Part shown: positions 18,261 through 27,149 of the stretch, piece by piece | How the letters are laid out: each line of letters begins with the position of its first letter | Position numbering within the stretch: position 1 is the first letter of the stretch | Origin: Afipia sp. | GTDB taxonomy: Bacteria > Pseudomonadota > Alphaproteobacteria > Rhizobiales > Xanthobacteraceae | Length of the DNA: 64,000 nucleotides | Direction: 5' to 3' | NCBI GenBank assembly: GCA_017308595.1 | Contig: JAFKER010000012.1 | Coordinates: 124,001 to 188,000 of the forward strand | Notes under the pieces: model-generated | Seen by the model: the letters and a program-made list of their open reading frames with translations, nothing else | Database searches by the model: none | What the model was told of the DNA's origin: nothing | Made by a program: the position numbers and the translations under genes

Positions 18261-18618
18261 GCGTTTCCCTTTGTGTTGCAAATTGTCGTTGGAATTTGAG
18301 TGGCGCGGCGCGCAGTCAAGGCCGCTCGGCGAACTCATCGGATTTCCCGCCAGCCGTGTCGGCCGGCCATCAGACGCATTCTCCCTTAGGCGTATTATGG
18401 AGCCTGTCTCTGGCTTGTTGTTGGCGTTAATTAAATAGTTAATTAGGCGATTGGCAAACTAAAAAGGTGCCTGTTGCCGAGATCCGGCCAGGCATTTTGA
18501 CGGTCTCGCGTTTGGAACGAGAGCACGACCATAGCCGCGGAATTAGCCCCGCAAGTATGGTCTCACGAACCGATATGATGGAGTTTTGAAGAACCGCAGC
18601 CGAAACGCTGCTGGCAAA
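18261..18618. other. intergenic control region of the beta-oxidation operon
   Basis: No gene is supported in this 358-base gap. It contains an AT-rich patch with an 8-base direct repeat, GTTAATTA at 18426-18433 and again at 18438-18445 (12-base period), in otherwise GC-rich DNA. It lies upstream of the thiolase promoter side, so a regulator site is possible, but none is assigned. Confidence 0.4.
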
Positions 18619-18695
18619 TGGTAGCGAGAGAGGGACTCGAACCCCCGACCCCAGGATTATGATTCCCGTGCTCTAACCAGCTGAGCTACCTCGCC
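18619..18695 (-). tRNA. tRNA-Met (CAT anticodon, elongator type)
   Basis: On the minus strand the 77-base cloverleaf starts GGCGAGG and ends with an encoded CCA. The D-arm is GCTCAGCTGGTTAGAGC, the anticodon loop is ATCATAA (anticodon CAT) and the T-arm is CGGGGGTTCGAGTCCCT. The first base pair is G-T and the loop context matches alphaproteobacterial elongator tRNA-Met. An initiator tRNA would lack the paired first position, and a lysidine tRNA-Ile has a different body, so elongator Met is preferred. Confidence 0.93.
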
Positions 18696-18841
18696 ACAGG
18701 TCCGAACCGCCTTCGCGGTCGCGAACGGCGGCATATAAGAAGTCACCCAAATGCCTGTCAAGCAATGACCGCACCCGGCCCCATATCATTGCAATTTAAG
18801 GCACCTTTCCCGGCGAAAGCGCGGATGACGGGACCAAATGC

Positions 18842-19216
18842 TTACTTTGGGCGAACCGAAGGATCGCCCCCGGGGCTGCCGGGCGGCGGAATCACGGGCA
18901 TCTTGCCTCCCTGCGGCGTCGGGGCATGCATCTCGGGGTCCACACCGGGCGGCGGACACAATACACCGTCAGATTTTGCCAGCCTGTCGCCAAAAGTTTC
19001 CCCAGTTCCCGCGCGGCCGGTTGTCGTACCTCGCGGGGCAACGGTGCCTTCGTGCGGAACGGCGTCGGTCGGTACGCAATTCGTCGCGGCACGATCCGGG
19101 CTCGGCGGCGCGGTCTGCGCTTGAGGTGTAGCCGGCGCGGGAGGTGCCTGCGCGAAACTGGCAGTCGCCAGCAGCGCACACGCCGCACCAATCAGGAACG
19201 GAAATTTCTCTGTCAT
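18842..19216 (-). CDS. exported Pro-rich hypothetical protein
   Basis: A 124-residue protein with a signal peptide (MTEKFPFLIGAACALLATAS, cleavage after FAQ) and a mature part rich in Pro, Ala, Thr and Gly. It contains two Cys residues (TNCVPTDAVPHEG and GVLCPPPGVDP) that could form a disulfide. No domain is recognised. The start at 19216 was chosen because it begins the signal peptide; the frame extends to 19258. It lies 51 bases downstream of the methyltransferase gene on the same strand and may share its transcript. It is probably periplasmic, with no function assigned. Confidence 0.7.
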   Translation of the reverse strand: MTEKFPFLIGAACALLATASFAQAPPAPATPQAQTAPPSPDRAATNCVPTDAVPHEGTVAPRGTTTGRAGTGETFGDRLAKSDGVLCPPPGVDPEMHAPTPQGGKMPVIPPPGSPGGDPSVRPK

Positions 19217-19267
19217 TGGGAGAAAACGGCGCAGCCGCGCGGATGTTCCCTGCGACACAGCGCAGCG

Positions 19268-19906
19268 TCAGCCCTTGCGATAACGGATCAGCGAGAAATG
19301 CCCCATCGGCGGCATCGGGCGGCGTTCGACAAGCGTGACGCCGCCGTGTTTCGCCGCCCAGTTCACCAGCCGCGCCCAGGGAAATTCCGGACGCCAGCCG
19401 AGCCTGCGCGCCAGTGGCGCAAAACAAAGTTCAAAGATTTTGCGCGGACCGCTCTCTGCGCCGATGTGATTGACCAGAATGAGTTCGCCGCCCGGTTTCA
19501 GCACACGCATGAAATCGTCCAGCGTCGCTTCGGGGTCCGGCACCGCCGTAATCACATATTGCGCCACCACCGCATCGAACGCGCCATCAGGAAACGCGAG
19601 ATTCTTCGCGTCCATCACCGATAACGTTTCGACATTGGTAAGATTCTGCGCGCGCACGCGCTCCTGCGCCTTGCGCAGCATCGGTTCGGAAATATCGACG
19701 CCGTGAAGTTTGGTCGAGCGTGAATAATCCGACAACGACAGTCCCGTGCCGACACCGACATCAAGTACGCGCCCGCCGATTGCATCGGCCACCGCAATGG
19801 TCGACTTGCGGCCTTCATCGAACACCTTGCCGAACACCATGTCATAGATCGGAGCCCAGGCAGCGTAAGCCTTCGCCACTCCGGCGCGATCGATGTCGTT
19901 GGTCAT
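19268..19906 (-). CDS. class I SAM methyltransferase, PmtA-like (phospholipid N-methylation)
   Basis: A 212-residue methyltransferase. SAM motif I is RVLDVGVGTGLSLSDYS (about residues 47-63), preceded by the stretch AYAAWAPIYDMVFGKVFDEG that is typical of Rhodobacter-type phosphatidylethanolamine N-methyltransferases. Later motifs are FDAVVAQYVITAVPDPEA and LKPGGELILVNHIG. It probably methylates phosphatidylethanolamine or a partly methylated intermediate towards phosphatidylcholine at the inner membrane. Rhizobia often have several paralogs with different preferences, so the exact step is uncertain. The start at 19906 follows a CAGGGCGGGGAC site. Confidence 0.8.
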   Translation of the reverse strand: MTNDIDRAGVAKAYAAWAPIYDMVFGKVFDEGRKSTIAVADAIGGRVLDVGVGTGLSLSDYSRSTKLHGVDISEPMLRKAQERVRAQNLTNVETLSVMDAKNLAFPDGAFDAVVAQYVITAVPDPEATLDDFMRVLKPGGELILVNHIGAESGPRKIFELCFAPLARRLGWRPEFPWARLVNWAAKHGGVTLVERRPMPPMGHFSLIRYRKG

Positions 19907-19996
19907 GTCCCCGCCCTGAAACGCAATACGTGTTCTTGTTCCGGCAGGTTTCGCCGGAAGTCTCGCCATTCTTGGAGGATTAAGAGCATTTTTGCC

Positions 19997-20043
19997 AGCA
20001 TGATCTTGTCCGAAAACCGGTCCCCACTTTTCGGGATCATGCT
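19997..20043. repeat. dispersed palindromic repeat (rhizobial REP-like) downstream of mnmA
   Basis: A 47-base palindrome. The outer arms are AGCATGATC (19997-20005) and GATCATGCT (20035-20043); the inner arms are CCGAAAA and CTTTTCGG. The AGCATGATC...CCGAAAA...TTTTCGG...GATCATGCT design is familiar as an intergenic element repeated many times in Bradyrhizobium and relatives. It also overlaps the stop codon of mnmA and could act as its terminator. It is the only copy of this type that I see in the window. Confidence 0.7.
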
Positions 20044-21217
20044 ATCCGGCAAGAGCTTCGCGCAGGGCCGATATCGGCCGAAGGTTGCGCGGAGCGGCGG
20101 CAATGAAACCGCCGCCGAGAACGCGGGCCTGTCCGGCAGGCGCATCATAGAACACGCAGGCCTGTCCCGGCGAAACGCCTTCCTCGCCGTCGACCAGTTC
20201 GACTTCATACGTTCCGCCGACGCGGCGCAGCCACGCCGGCTGCGCCGGACGAGTGGAGCGCACTTTTACGAACAGTTCGAGTCCGTCGCCAATCGCACGA
20301 TCGAGGTCGCCGCCGCCGATCCAGTTCACGTCACGCAGCATGATCTTGCGGACATTCAGCGCCTCGCGCGGACCGACCACAACGCGGCGCGTCTCCGCAT
20401 CGAGGTGCACGACATAAAGCGGCGCGCTGGCAGCGATGCCGAGACCGCGCCGCTGGCCAATGGTGAACCCGATGATGCCCTGATGACGGCCAAGCACACG
20501 GCCTTCGAGATCGACGATATCGCCGGGCTCCATCGCGTTCGGCTTCAGGCGTTCGATCACATCGGTGTAGCGGCCGGTCGGCACAAAGCAGATGTCCTGA
20601 CTGTCGTGCTTGTCGGCAACCGAAAGACCAAATCGGCGCGCCAGTTCGCGAGTCTGCGCCTTGGTCATGTCGCCGAGCGGGAAGCGGACGTCCGCCAATT
20701 GATCCTGCGTCGTCGCAAACAGGAAATAGCTCTGGTCGCGGTCGGCGTCCGCAGCGCACACCAGTGCGCGCGAGCCGTCATCAAGGCGGCGTGAAGCGAC
20801 ATAATGTCCGGTGGCCAGCGCCTTGGCGCCGAGATCGCGGGCGGTTGACAGCAGATCGCGAAACTTGATCGAGCGGTTGCACTCGATGCACGGCACCGGC
20901 GTCTCACCGTGCACATAGCTTTCGGCAAAGCTCTCGATCACGGATTCGCGGAAGCGGCTTTCGTAGTCGAGGACATAGTGCGGAATACCAAGCCGCGCGG
21001 CGACATCGCGCGCGTCGTGAATGTCCTGACCGGCGCAACACGCCCCCTTGCGATGGGTCGCGGCACCGTGATCGTAAAGCTGCAAGGTAATGCCGACGAC
21101 TTCATACCCCTCAGCCTTGAGCAGCGCAGCCGTCGCCGAGGAATCGACGCCGCCGGACATGGCGACGACGACCCGGGTATCTTCCGGGCGACCTTCGAGG
21201 TCGAGGCTGTTGAGCAT
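20042..21217 (-). CDS. mnmA: tRNA-specific 2-thiouridylase MnmA
   Basis: A 391-residue enzyme that thiolates U34 of tRNA-Lys, -Glu and -Gln. The ATP pyrophosphatase loop is [18 protein letters not shown] (about residues 16-33). The catalytic Cys pair is in [12 protein letters not shown] and [10 protein letters not shown]. The C-terminal barrel carries [12 protein letters not shown]. All diagnostic residues are present and the length matches the family. Its TAG stop (20042-20044) falls at the edge of a dispersed palindrome. It is monocistronic on the minus strand and divergent from the flagellar cluster. Confidence 0.96.
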   Translation of the reverse strand: MLNSLDLEGRPEDTRVVVAMSGGVDSSATAALLKAEGYEVVGITLQLYDHGAATHRKGACCAGQDIHDARDVAARLGIPHYVLDYESRFRESVIESFAESYVHGETPVPCIECNRSIKFRDLLSTARDLGAKALATGHYVASRRLDDGSRALVCAADADRDQSYFLFATTQDQLADVRFPLGDMTKAQTRELARRFGLSVADKHDSQDICFVPTGRYTDVIERLKPNAMEPGDIVDLEGRVLGRHQGIIGFTIGQRRGLGIAASAPLYVVHLDAETRRVVVGPREALNVRKIMLRDVNWIGGGDLDRAIGDGLELFVKVRSTRPAQPAWLRRVGGTYEVELVDGEEGVSPGQACVFYDAPAGQARVLGGGFIAAAPRNLRPISALREALAG

Positions 21218-21517
21218 GGATGACGCCGATCTTGCTGTTGCCGGTGGTTTGCGCGCCCGTCTCGGCCGCCGCCGGTTTGAACTTTACTTATAGTCCGACC
21301 CTAGCCGAGGCAATCGCGGGCTGCCTTGATCTATTCCAATGAAACCTGCCTTTTTCACGGGGAAAATCTTGCCGCCGGGCAGAAATCCACCGGTTCCGCA
21401 GGGTCTAATCGGCTCATCGGCGACAAATAATTAATTGAATTCATTAGATATTTTAATTCCACCGGGATGGCCCGGTCCTTGCTGAACAGAGGTGGCAATC
21501 TTTGTGAAAGGCCGCCT

Positions 21518-23044
21518 GTGTTCAGCGTCACCCCGGACCCTGTCGTTTCCAAGCCCGCTTTTGATCCGCAGCCCCGGCAGGCGCGCGGCGATCAATCGTC
21601 ATCGGACGGTTTTGCCGCACTGGTGGACAGCAACGCGGCTTCGGATGCCGACCGCCCTGTCCGCCCGGCACCCGATGCGCCACGGCGGGATGCGCGTGGA
21701 ACCGATGCGCCTTCCCCACCCAATGACCGGACACAATCCGATGCATCGGCCGGCGCACCGAGCAACGATTCCGGCAAAATGCAGCAGGAGACCGAGACTG
21801 CGAAAGCGGGTCACGCGTCCGCGACAGGCGATAAACCTGCGGGCAAGACCAAGTCAGCGTCCGGCGACACCAAATCCGACGACACGCAGAACGCCGACGC
21901 TGCAGTAACCGCCGCGACGCCGGTCATTCCCGCCATCGCAACCGATCCGGTTGCTGTTGTAATCGCCGCCGCGGCAAATCCGGCGGCCATACCTGCCGAT
22001 GATACGGCATCTCCCGCAACCACGGCGATCGCCGCCGTCGCAAGCGTCTCAACCGTTGTCACGCCCGCCGACGCATCAGCCGCACAAACATCCGCGGCTG
22101 CGGAGGCTGCGATCACCGCCGCAGCGACCAAGACCGACGCAGCGGCACCGACAACCGAAACCGCCGTCACTGATACCCCCACAGCCGCCACGTCAGCTGC
22201 GGCGACAGTGATCAAGCCCGAGAGCGGCAAGACCGAAACCGTCGCGAAGGGCGGCGAGGCAGACTCATCGCCGAAGGATACCAAGAACGCCAAACATGCC
22301 GCCGATCCCTCCGTCCAACCGGCGACGGATCAGGCGATCAAGCCCGAAGCAGGCGCAGACCATTCCGGCGACACATCGCAGCAGCATGAAAAGGCAGCTT
22401 CGGAAACGATTTCGACCGACACCGAGGCGACCAGGCATACTGCCAAGGGAACAACGCAATCCGAACACCGCGCCGCCGCTCCGGCCCCGCAACTGCTTCA
22501 GCCGACCGATCCCGCGCTGGTGCAACCCTCCAGCGGATTTCAGCAGCAGCCGATCCAGACCCACCCCGCCAACCTGACCGCGATCCCCGTGCCGACAGCA
22601 AATTCGGCGCTCGCCGATGCACCGGTGCCCCTGAACGGCCTTGCCGCGGACATTGCGCTGCGCGCAGCGGGCGGCAACAGCCGTTTTGAAATCAGACTCG
22701 ACCCCGCCGAACTGGGCCGCATCGACGTGCGTCTCGATGTCGACAAGCACGGCAACGTCACCTCCCATCTGACAGTGGAGCGGCCCGCAACACTGGATAT
22801 GCTGCGCAACGATGCGCCCCGGTTGCAGCAGGCGCTGGAAAACGCAGGCCTGAAGACCGGTGACTCGGGACTGCAGTTCAGCCTGCGCGACCAGTCATCG
22901 TCCGGTCGCGACGGCGATAACGGTTCGGGACATAACGCGCAGCGCGTTGTCATCGCCGACGAAGACACCATCCCCGCGCAGGTCGCAGGACGGACTTACG
23001 GACGCATGCTCGGATCGAGCAGCGGCGTCGATATCAGGATCTGA
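21518..23044 (+). CDS. fliK: flagellar hook-length control protein FliK
   Basis: A protein of about 508 residues. Its first 370 residues are low-complexity (Ala, Thr, Asp, Lys), as expected of a secreted molecular ruler. The C-terminal domain, about residues 395-475, has the FliK signature FEIRLDPAELGRIDVRLDVD, followed by LTVERPATLDMLRNDAPRLQ and ALENAGLKTG. The protein ends hook growth and switches export to filament substrates. The start is uncertain: GTG at 21518 (after GAAAGG) is preferred, and ATG at 21467 lacks a ribosome site. It is followed 10 bases later by flgD in the same transcript. Confidence 0.88.
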   Translation: MFSVTPDPVVSKPAFDPQPRQARGDQSSSDGFAALVDSNAASDADRPVRPAPDAPRRDARGTDAPSPPNDRTQSDASAGAPSNDSGKMQQETETAKAGHASATGDKPAGKTKSASGDTKSDDTQNADAAVTAATPVIPAIATDPVAVVIAAAANPAAIPADDTASPATTAIAAVASVSTVVTPADASAAQTSAAAEAAITAAATKTDAAAPTTETAVTDTPTAATSAAATVIKPESGKTETVAKGGEADSSPKDTKNAKHAADPSVQPATDQAIKPEAGADHSGDTSQQHEKAASETISTDTEATRHTAKGTTQSEHRAAAPAPQLLQPTDPALVQPSSGFQQQPIQTHPANLTAIPVPTANSALADAPVPLNGLAADIALRAAGGNSRFEIRLDPAELGRIDVRLDVDKHGNVTSHLTVERPATLDMLRNDAPRLQQALENAGLKTGDSGLQFSLRDQSSSGRDGDNGSGHNAQRVVIADEDTIPAQVAGRTYGRMLGSSSGVDIRI

Positions 23045-23054
23045 GGAGATCACC

Positions 23055-23759
23055 ATGGCTGTTGATGCAGCGACCATTGCGACGACGCCGACATCGGCGC
23101 CCGCGACAACGACCGGCTCTTCAAGCAAATCGAATTCGAGCGGCACCAGCGGCGCGACCCTTGCGGATAACTTTCAATCCTTCCTGCTGCTGCTGACCAC
23201 GCAGTTGCAGAACCAGAACCCGCTCGACCCGCTCGACACCAACCAGTTCACCCAGCAACTCGTGCAGTTCGCGCAGGTCGAACAGCAATTGAAATCGAAC
23301 AGTCAGCTCGAGTCGCTGGTCAAGATCGAGCAGACCGCGCAATCGACGCAGGCGCTGGTGTTCGTCGGCCAGACCGTGGCGGTCGACGGCAGCACTGCGC
23401 ATTTCAATGGCAATGCGACCTGGAATTTCAACGCACCGTCGAGCTCGAATGCGACCATCACCATCACCAATTCGGCGGGCCAGACCGCTTATTCAGGCAA
23501 CTTCGCCGTCGGCTCCGGCAATTCCAGCTTTGTCTGGGACGGCAAGGGCAACGACGGTACGCAGTGGCCCGCGGGTGACTACAAGATGACTGTCACGGCG
23601 AAGGACTCCAACGGCAAGGACATCGCAATCTCAACCGAAGTTCAGGGCACCGTGGATTCCGTGGACCTCACGGCAAGCCCGGCGCTGCTCTCGATCGGCG
23701 GCAAGAACTACACCCTCGATCAGATCAAGCGTGTGGTGAAGGGTGCGTCTTCGGCCTGA
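23055..23759 (+). CDS. flgD: flagellar hook assembly scaffold FlgD
   Basis: A 234-residue hook cap protein. The N-terminal domain contains the characteristic NFQSFLLLLTTQLQNQNPLD, then PLDTNQFTQQLVQFAQVEQQ. The C-terminal part has the Ig-like/FlgD-Tudor pattern FVWDGKGNDGTQWPAGDYKM. It has no signal peptide, in keeping with flagellar type III export. The start follows a GAGGAGA site. The order fliK-flgD is standard, and the short gap implies one operon. Confidence 0.95.
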   Translation: MAVDAATIATTPTSAPATTTGSSSKSNSSGTSGATLADNFQSFLLLLTTQLQNQNPLDPLDTNQFTQQLVQFAQVEQQLKSNSQLESLVKIEQTAQSTQALVFVGQTVAVDGSTAHFNGNATWNFNAPSSSNATITITNSAGQTAYSGNFAVGSGNSSFVWDGKGNDGTQWPAGDYKMTVTAKDSNGKDIAISTEVQGTVDSVDLTASPALLSIGGKNYTLDQIKRVVKGASSA

Positions 23760-23960
23760 CGCGTAACGGTCGGCCCGCACGACACGACCGAACCATGACA
23801 TTACAGGTTCTTCCAGGGCCGGCTCCTCAAGGAGCTGGCCTGTCCCGTTTTGGGCAGATCGAAGGAGAATCGTATTGGAGCCTTGGGTTTAGGTAAACTT
23901 TAAGCCGCGAAGGGTAGGTTGTTCCCACGAGTTCAGTTGTTTCGAGTTTGTGAGTACACC

Positions 23961-24236
23961 ATGACAGAACCCCACCGCCCGAGGGTGAAGTACGTCATCG
24001 GGCCAGATGGCAGTCCGCTGACAATCGCGGACCTTCCCGCGCCCGGTACCAAACGGTGGGTGATCCGCCGTAAGGCCGAGGTTGTGGCCGCGGTACGCGG
24101 CGGCCTCCTCTCCCTTGAGGAAGCCTGCAGCCGTTATACCCTGACAGTGGACGAATTCCTGTCCTGGCAGTTCTCTATCGACCAGCATGGCCTGGCCGGA
24201 CTGCGCACCACCCGTATCCAGCAGTACCGTCAGTAA
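23961..24236 (+). CDS. sciP: DUF1153 protein SciP, CtrA-activity inhibitor
   Basis: A 91-residue helix-turn-helix protein that closely follows Caulobacter SciP in length and sequence. The segments are VKYVIGPDGSPLTIADLP, KRWVIRRKAEVVAAVRGGLL, SLEEACSRYTLTVDEFLSWQ and a tail RTTRIQQYR. In Caulobacter SciP binds DNA and CtrA in G1 cells and blocks CtrA-driven transcription. It lies between flgD and fliF, with its own upstream gap (23760-23960) and a strong terminator after it, so it is probably expressed separately from the structural genes. An ATG at 23961 was preferred over the longer open frame from 23919. Confidence 0.9.
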   Translation: MTEPHRPRVKYVIGPDGSPLTIADLPAPGTKRWVIRRKAEVVAAVRGGLLSLEEACSRYTLTVDEFLSWQFSIDQHGLAGLRTTRIQQYRQ

Positions 24237-24284
24237 GTTTCGGCGCCCTGCGCCCCAATACATCCTATTCAGGCAAATTTTCCG

Positions 24285-24315
24285 AAAACCGGCCCCTCTT
24301 GGAGAGGCCGGTTTT
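24285..24315 (+). terminator. rho-independent terminator of sciP
   Basis: The arms AAAACCGGCC (24285-24294) and GGCCGGTTTT (24306-24315) pair with extra inner pairing, and the right arm runs into a T-run. It lies about 50 bases after the sciP stop and separates it from fliF. Confidence 0.8.
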
Positions 24316-24343
24316 TGGCATGTCCGCGTTTTCTCCTCACCTG

Positions 24344-24390
24344 TTAACCCGCGTTAACCATATGGAAACCATAGATAGGCAAATTCTGCC
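24344..24390 (+). promoter_or_regulatory. candidate fliF control region: CtrA-like half-sites and a GGCA/TGCC palindrome
   Basis: TTAA at 24344-24347 is followed by TTAACCAT at 24354-24361, an exact match to the described CtrA half-site. The half-site spacing is 6 bases rather than the canonical 7. At 24378-24390 the imperfect palindrome GGCAAATTCTGCC lies 39 bases before the fliF start and could be a site for FlbD. Both assignments rest on motif resemblance and on the presence of sciP and flbD nearby. Confidence 0.4.
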
Positions 24391-24428
24391 CAGTCGGTGC
24401 GTGACACCGAATCTCTGGGGTTGGGTCG

Positions 24429-26045
24429 TTGCAGGGTCTGTTTTCCTTCCTGAAAGGTCTGGGCGCGGCGCGGATGGCGGCAATGGCCGCCGTGACGCTG
24501 GCTCTTGTCGGGTTCTTCGGCTTTGTCATCATGCGGGTCACCACCCCGCCGATGGCCACCCTGTTCACCGATCTCTCCTATGAAGACTCCTCGGCGATCA
24601 TCAAGGATCTGGAGCGCCAGGGCATTCCCTATGAAATGAAGAACGACGGTGCCGTGATTCAGGTGCCGAAGGACAAGATCACCCGCCTGCGCATGAAACT
24701 GGCCGAGGGCGGCCTGCCAAAAGGCGGCGGCATCGGCTACGAGATCTTCGACAAGTCGGACGCGCTCGGCTCCACAAGTTTCGTCCAGAATATCAATCAC
24801 CTGCGTGCGCTTGAAGGCGAACTCGCCCGCACCATCAAGGCGATCGACCGCATTCAGGCCGCGCGCGTCCATCTGGTTCTGCCGGAACGCCCCCTGTTCT
24901 CGCGTGAAACGCCCGAGCCGTCGGCGTCGATCGTGCTGCGCGTGCGCGGGGCGCTGGAGCCGCAGCAGGTTCGCGCCATCCGCCATATCGTCGCGTCGGC
25001 CGTCAACGGCATGAAGGCGCAGCGCGTCTCCATCGTGGACGAAACCGGCCAGTTGCTGGCCAACGGCGCAGCCGGTGACGGCGCAGCGGACGGCGGCAGC
25101 GGCGACGAGCGCCGGGCCTCCTTCGAAAAGCGCATGCGCGACCAGGTCGAGGCGATCGTGTCCTCGGTGGTCGGATCGGGCCGCGCCCGCGTCCAGCTCA
25201 CCGCCGACTTTGACTACAACAAGATCACCCAGACTTCGGACAAGTTCGATCCCGAAGGGCGCGTGCTGCGCTCCAGCCAGTCGCGAGAAGAATCCGCAGC
25301 CACTGCGAACGCCAATGACGGACAGGTCACCGTCAACAACGAACTGCCGGGCGCGCAGGGACAGGGCGGCGGCGCGACGGCGAAGGATCAAAGCAAGAAG
25401 AGCGAGGAAATCAACAATTACGAGATTTCCCGCGTCACCAAGACCGAGGTGACCGAAGCAGGCCGCGTGAACCGCATTTCGGTCGCAGTGCTGGTGGACG
25501 GCAGCTACACCAAGAACGACAAGGGCGAGGTCGTCTACGCCGCGCGCTCGAAGGAAGACCTCGACCGTATCGCCACCCTCGTCCGCTCCGCCATCGGCTT
25601 CGACCAGAAGCGCGGCGACCAGGTCGAGATCGTGAACCTGCGCTTCGCGGATGTCCCCTCGGTGATCCCGGCAGAAACCCCGAAGGGTTTCCTCGGCATG
25701 TTCCAGTTCACCAAGGACGACATCATGTATTTCGTCGAACTCGGCGTGATGCTGGTCCTCGGCATCATCGTGGTGTTCATGGTGGTGCGCCCGCTGCTCA
25801 AGCGCGTTCTGGCCGCCGACCCGGCCCCGCCAGCGCCAGCGCCGCTTCCCGCCTTGCCCGAAACCGCGCCGCAGCCCGCCCATCAGCCGCAACTCGCCAA
25901 CAATGCGACCGCGCAGATGATCGACGTCGCGCAGGTCCAAGGCCAGGTCCACGCCCAGTCCGTGCACCGCGTCGGCGAACTCGCCGATCGCAATCCGAAC
26001 GAGACCGCTTCCATCATCCGTCAGTGGCTTTCCGAACCGGCTTGA
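24429..26045 (+). CDS. fliF: flagellar M-ring protein FliF
   Basis: A 538-residue MS-ring protein of the flagellar base. TM1 is at about residues 17-37 (MAAVTLALVGFFGFVIM). The ring-building motifs include LFTDLSYEDSSAIIKDLERQ, GVAR-type residues in GGIGYEIFDKSDALG, and RAARVHLVLPE-like text AARVHLVLPERPLFSRE. A disordered insertion (residues 285-330) is followed by TM2 at about 437-457 and a C-terminal FliG-binding tail ending ASIIRQWLSEPA. The start codon is TTG at 24429; no in-frame ATG fits the conserved N-terminus. It heads the fliF-fliG-fliH-fliN-flbD run. Confidence 0.96.
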   Translation: MQGLFSFLKGLGAARMAAMAAVTLALVGFFGFVIMRVTTPPMATLFTDLSYEDSSAIIKDLERQGIPYEMKNDGAVIQVPKDKITRLRMKLAEGGLPKGGGIGYEIFDKSDALGSTSFVQNINHLRALEGELARTIKAIDRIQAARVHLVLPERPLFSRETPEPSASIVLRVRGALEPQQVRAIRHIVASAVNGMKAQRVSIVDETGQLLANGAAGDGAADGGSGDERRASFEKRMRDQVEAIVSSVVGSGRARVQLTADFDYNKITQTSDKFDPEGRVLRSSQSREESAATANANDGQVTVNNELPGAQGQGGGATAKDQSKKSEEINNYEISRVTKTEVTEAGRVNRISVAVLVDGSYTKNDKGEVVYAARSKEDLDRIATLVRSAIGFDQKRGDQVEIVNLRFADVPSVIPAETPKGFLGMFQFTKDDIMYFVELGVMLVLGIIVVFMVVRPLLKRVLAADPAPPAPAPLPALPETAPQPAHQPQLANNATAQMIDVAQVQGQVHAQSVHRVGELADRNPNETASIIRQWLSEPA

Positions 26046-26051
26046 TCCGAC

Positions 26052-27149
26052 ATGGCAAACGCACCCGCGCTCACCAATCACACCCAGAACACCAACGACA
26101 TCGCGGGTGTCGTTGCCACGCTGGCCAGCCGCCAGAGCGGACGCGCCAAGACCGCGCCGCTCTCCGGACCGAAGCGCGCCGCCATCATGATGCTGGCGCT
26201 GGGCGAACAGTATGGCGGCAAGATCTGGTCGATGCTGGACGACGACGAGGTGCGCGAGCTGTCGGTGGTGATGTCATCGCTCGGCACCGTCGAAGCAGAT
26301 GTGGTCGAAGACCTGATGCTCGAGTTCGTCTCGCGCATGTCGGCTTCCGGCGCACTGATGGGGAACTTCGACGCCACCGAGCGCCTTCTGCAGCAATACC
26401 TGCCGTCGGATCGCGTCAACGGCATTATGGACGAAATTCGCGGCCCCGCCGGGCGCAACATGTGGGAGAAGCTCTCCAACGTGCAGGAAGAGGTCCTCGC
26501 CAACTACCTCAAGAACGAATATCCGCAGACCATCGCAGTGGTGCTGTCGAAGCTGAAGCCTGAACATGCAGCACGTGTGCTGGCGATCCTGCCCGAGGAT
26601 ATGGCGCTCGACGTCGTCAACCGCATGCTCAAGATGGAAGCGGTCCAGAAAGAAGTCATCGAGCGTGTCGAGCAGACCCTGCGCGTCGAATTCATGTCCA
26701 ACCTCTCGCAGACCCGGCGCCGCGATGCGCATGAAGTCATGGCTGAAATCTTCAACAATTTTGACCGCCAGACCGAAACCCGCTTCATCACCTCCCTCGA
26801 AGAGGAAAACCGCGAAGCGGCCGAGCGCATCAAGGCGCTGATGTTCACCTTCGACGATCTGGTCAAGCTCGATGCCGGATCGGCGCAGACGCTGATGCGT
26901 CACGTTGACAAGGACAAGCTCGGCATCGCGCTGAAAGGCGCCAACGAGACGGTGCGCAGCTTCTTCATGGGCAATATGTCCAGCCGCGCCGCCAAGATGC
27001 TGATGGACGACATGGCCGCCGCAGGTCCCGTGCGCCTGCGCGACGTGGATGAAGCACAGGCGCTGCTGGTCAATCTCGCCAAGGATCTCGCGGCCAAGGG
27101 CGAAATCATGCTGCAGAAAAACCGCGCTGACGACGAACTGGTGTATTGA
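26052..27149 (+). CDS. fliG: flagellar motor switch protein FliG
   Basis: A 365-residue rotor protein linking FliF to the C-ring. It has the N-terminal FliF-binding domain ([20 protein letters not shown]), the middle-domain EHPQ equivalent in [20 protein letters not shown], and the C-terminal torque helix with charged residues ([40 protein letters not shown]). It begins 6 bases after the fliF stop. Its stop overlaps the start of the FliH gene (TGATG). The N-terminal 35 residues are longer than in enteric FliG, as is usual in rhizobia. Confidence 0.97.
   Translation: MANAPALTNHTQNTNDIAGVVATLASRQSGRAKTAPLSGPKRAAIMMLALGEQYGGKIWSMLDDDEVRELSVVMSSLGTVEADVVEDLMLEFVSRMSASGALMGNFDATERLLQQYLPSDRVNGIMDEIRGPAGRNMWEKLSNVQEEVLANYLKNEYPQTIAVVLSKLKPEHAARVLAILPEDMALDVVNRMLKMEAVQKEVIERVEQTLRVEFMSNLSQTRRRDAHEVMAEIFNNFDRQTETRFITSLEEENREAAERIKALMFTFDDLVKLDAGSAQTLMRHVDKDKLGIALKGANETVRSFFMGNMSSRAAKMLMDDMAAAGPVRLRDVDEAQALLVNLAKDLAAKGEIMLQKNRADDELVY

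Noticed and set aside
24354-26081. A 575-codon open frame on the minus strand opposite fliF
   Set aside because: It is a GC-rich shadow: the plus strand encodes a complete FliF with all family motifs, and the antisense product has only Arg/Asp/Val-rich text with no recognisable domain.
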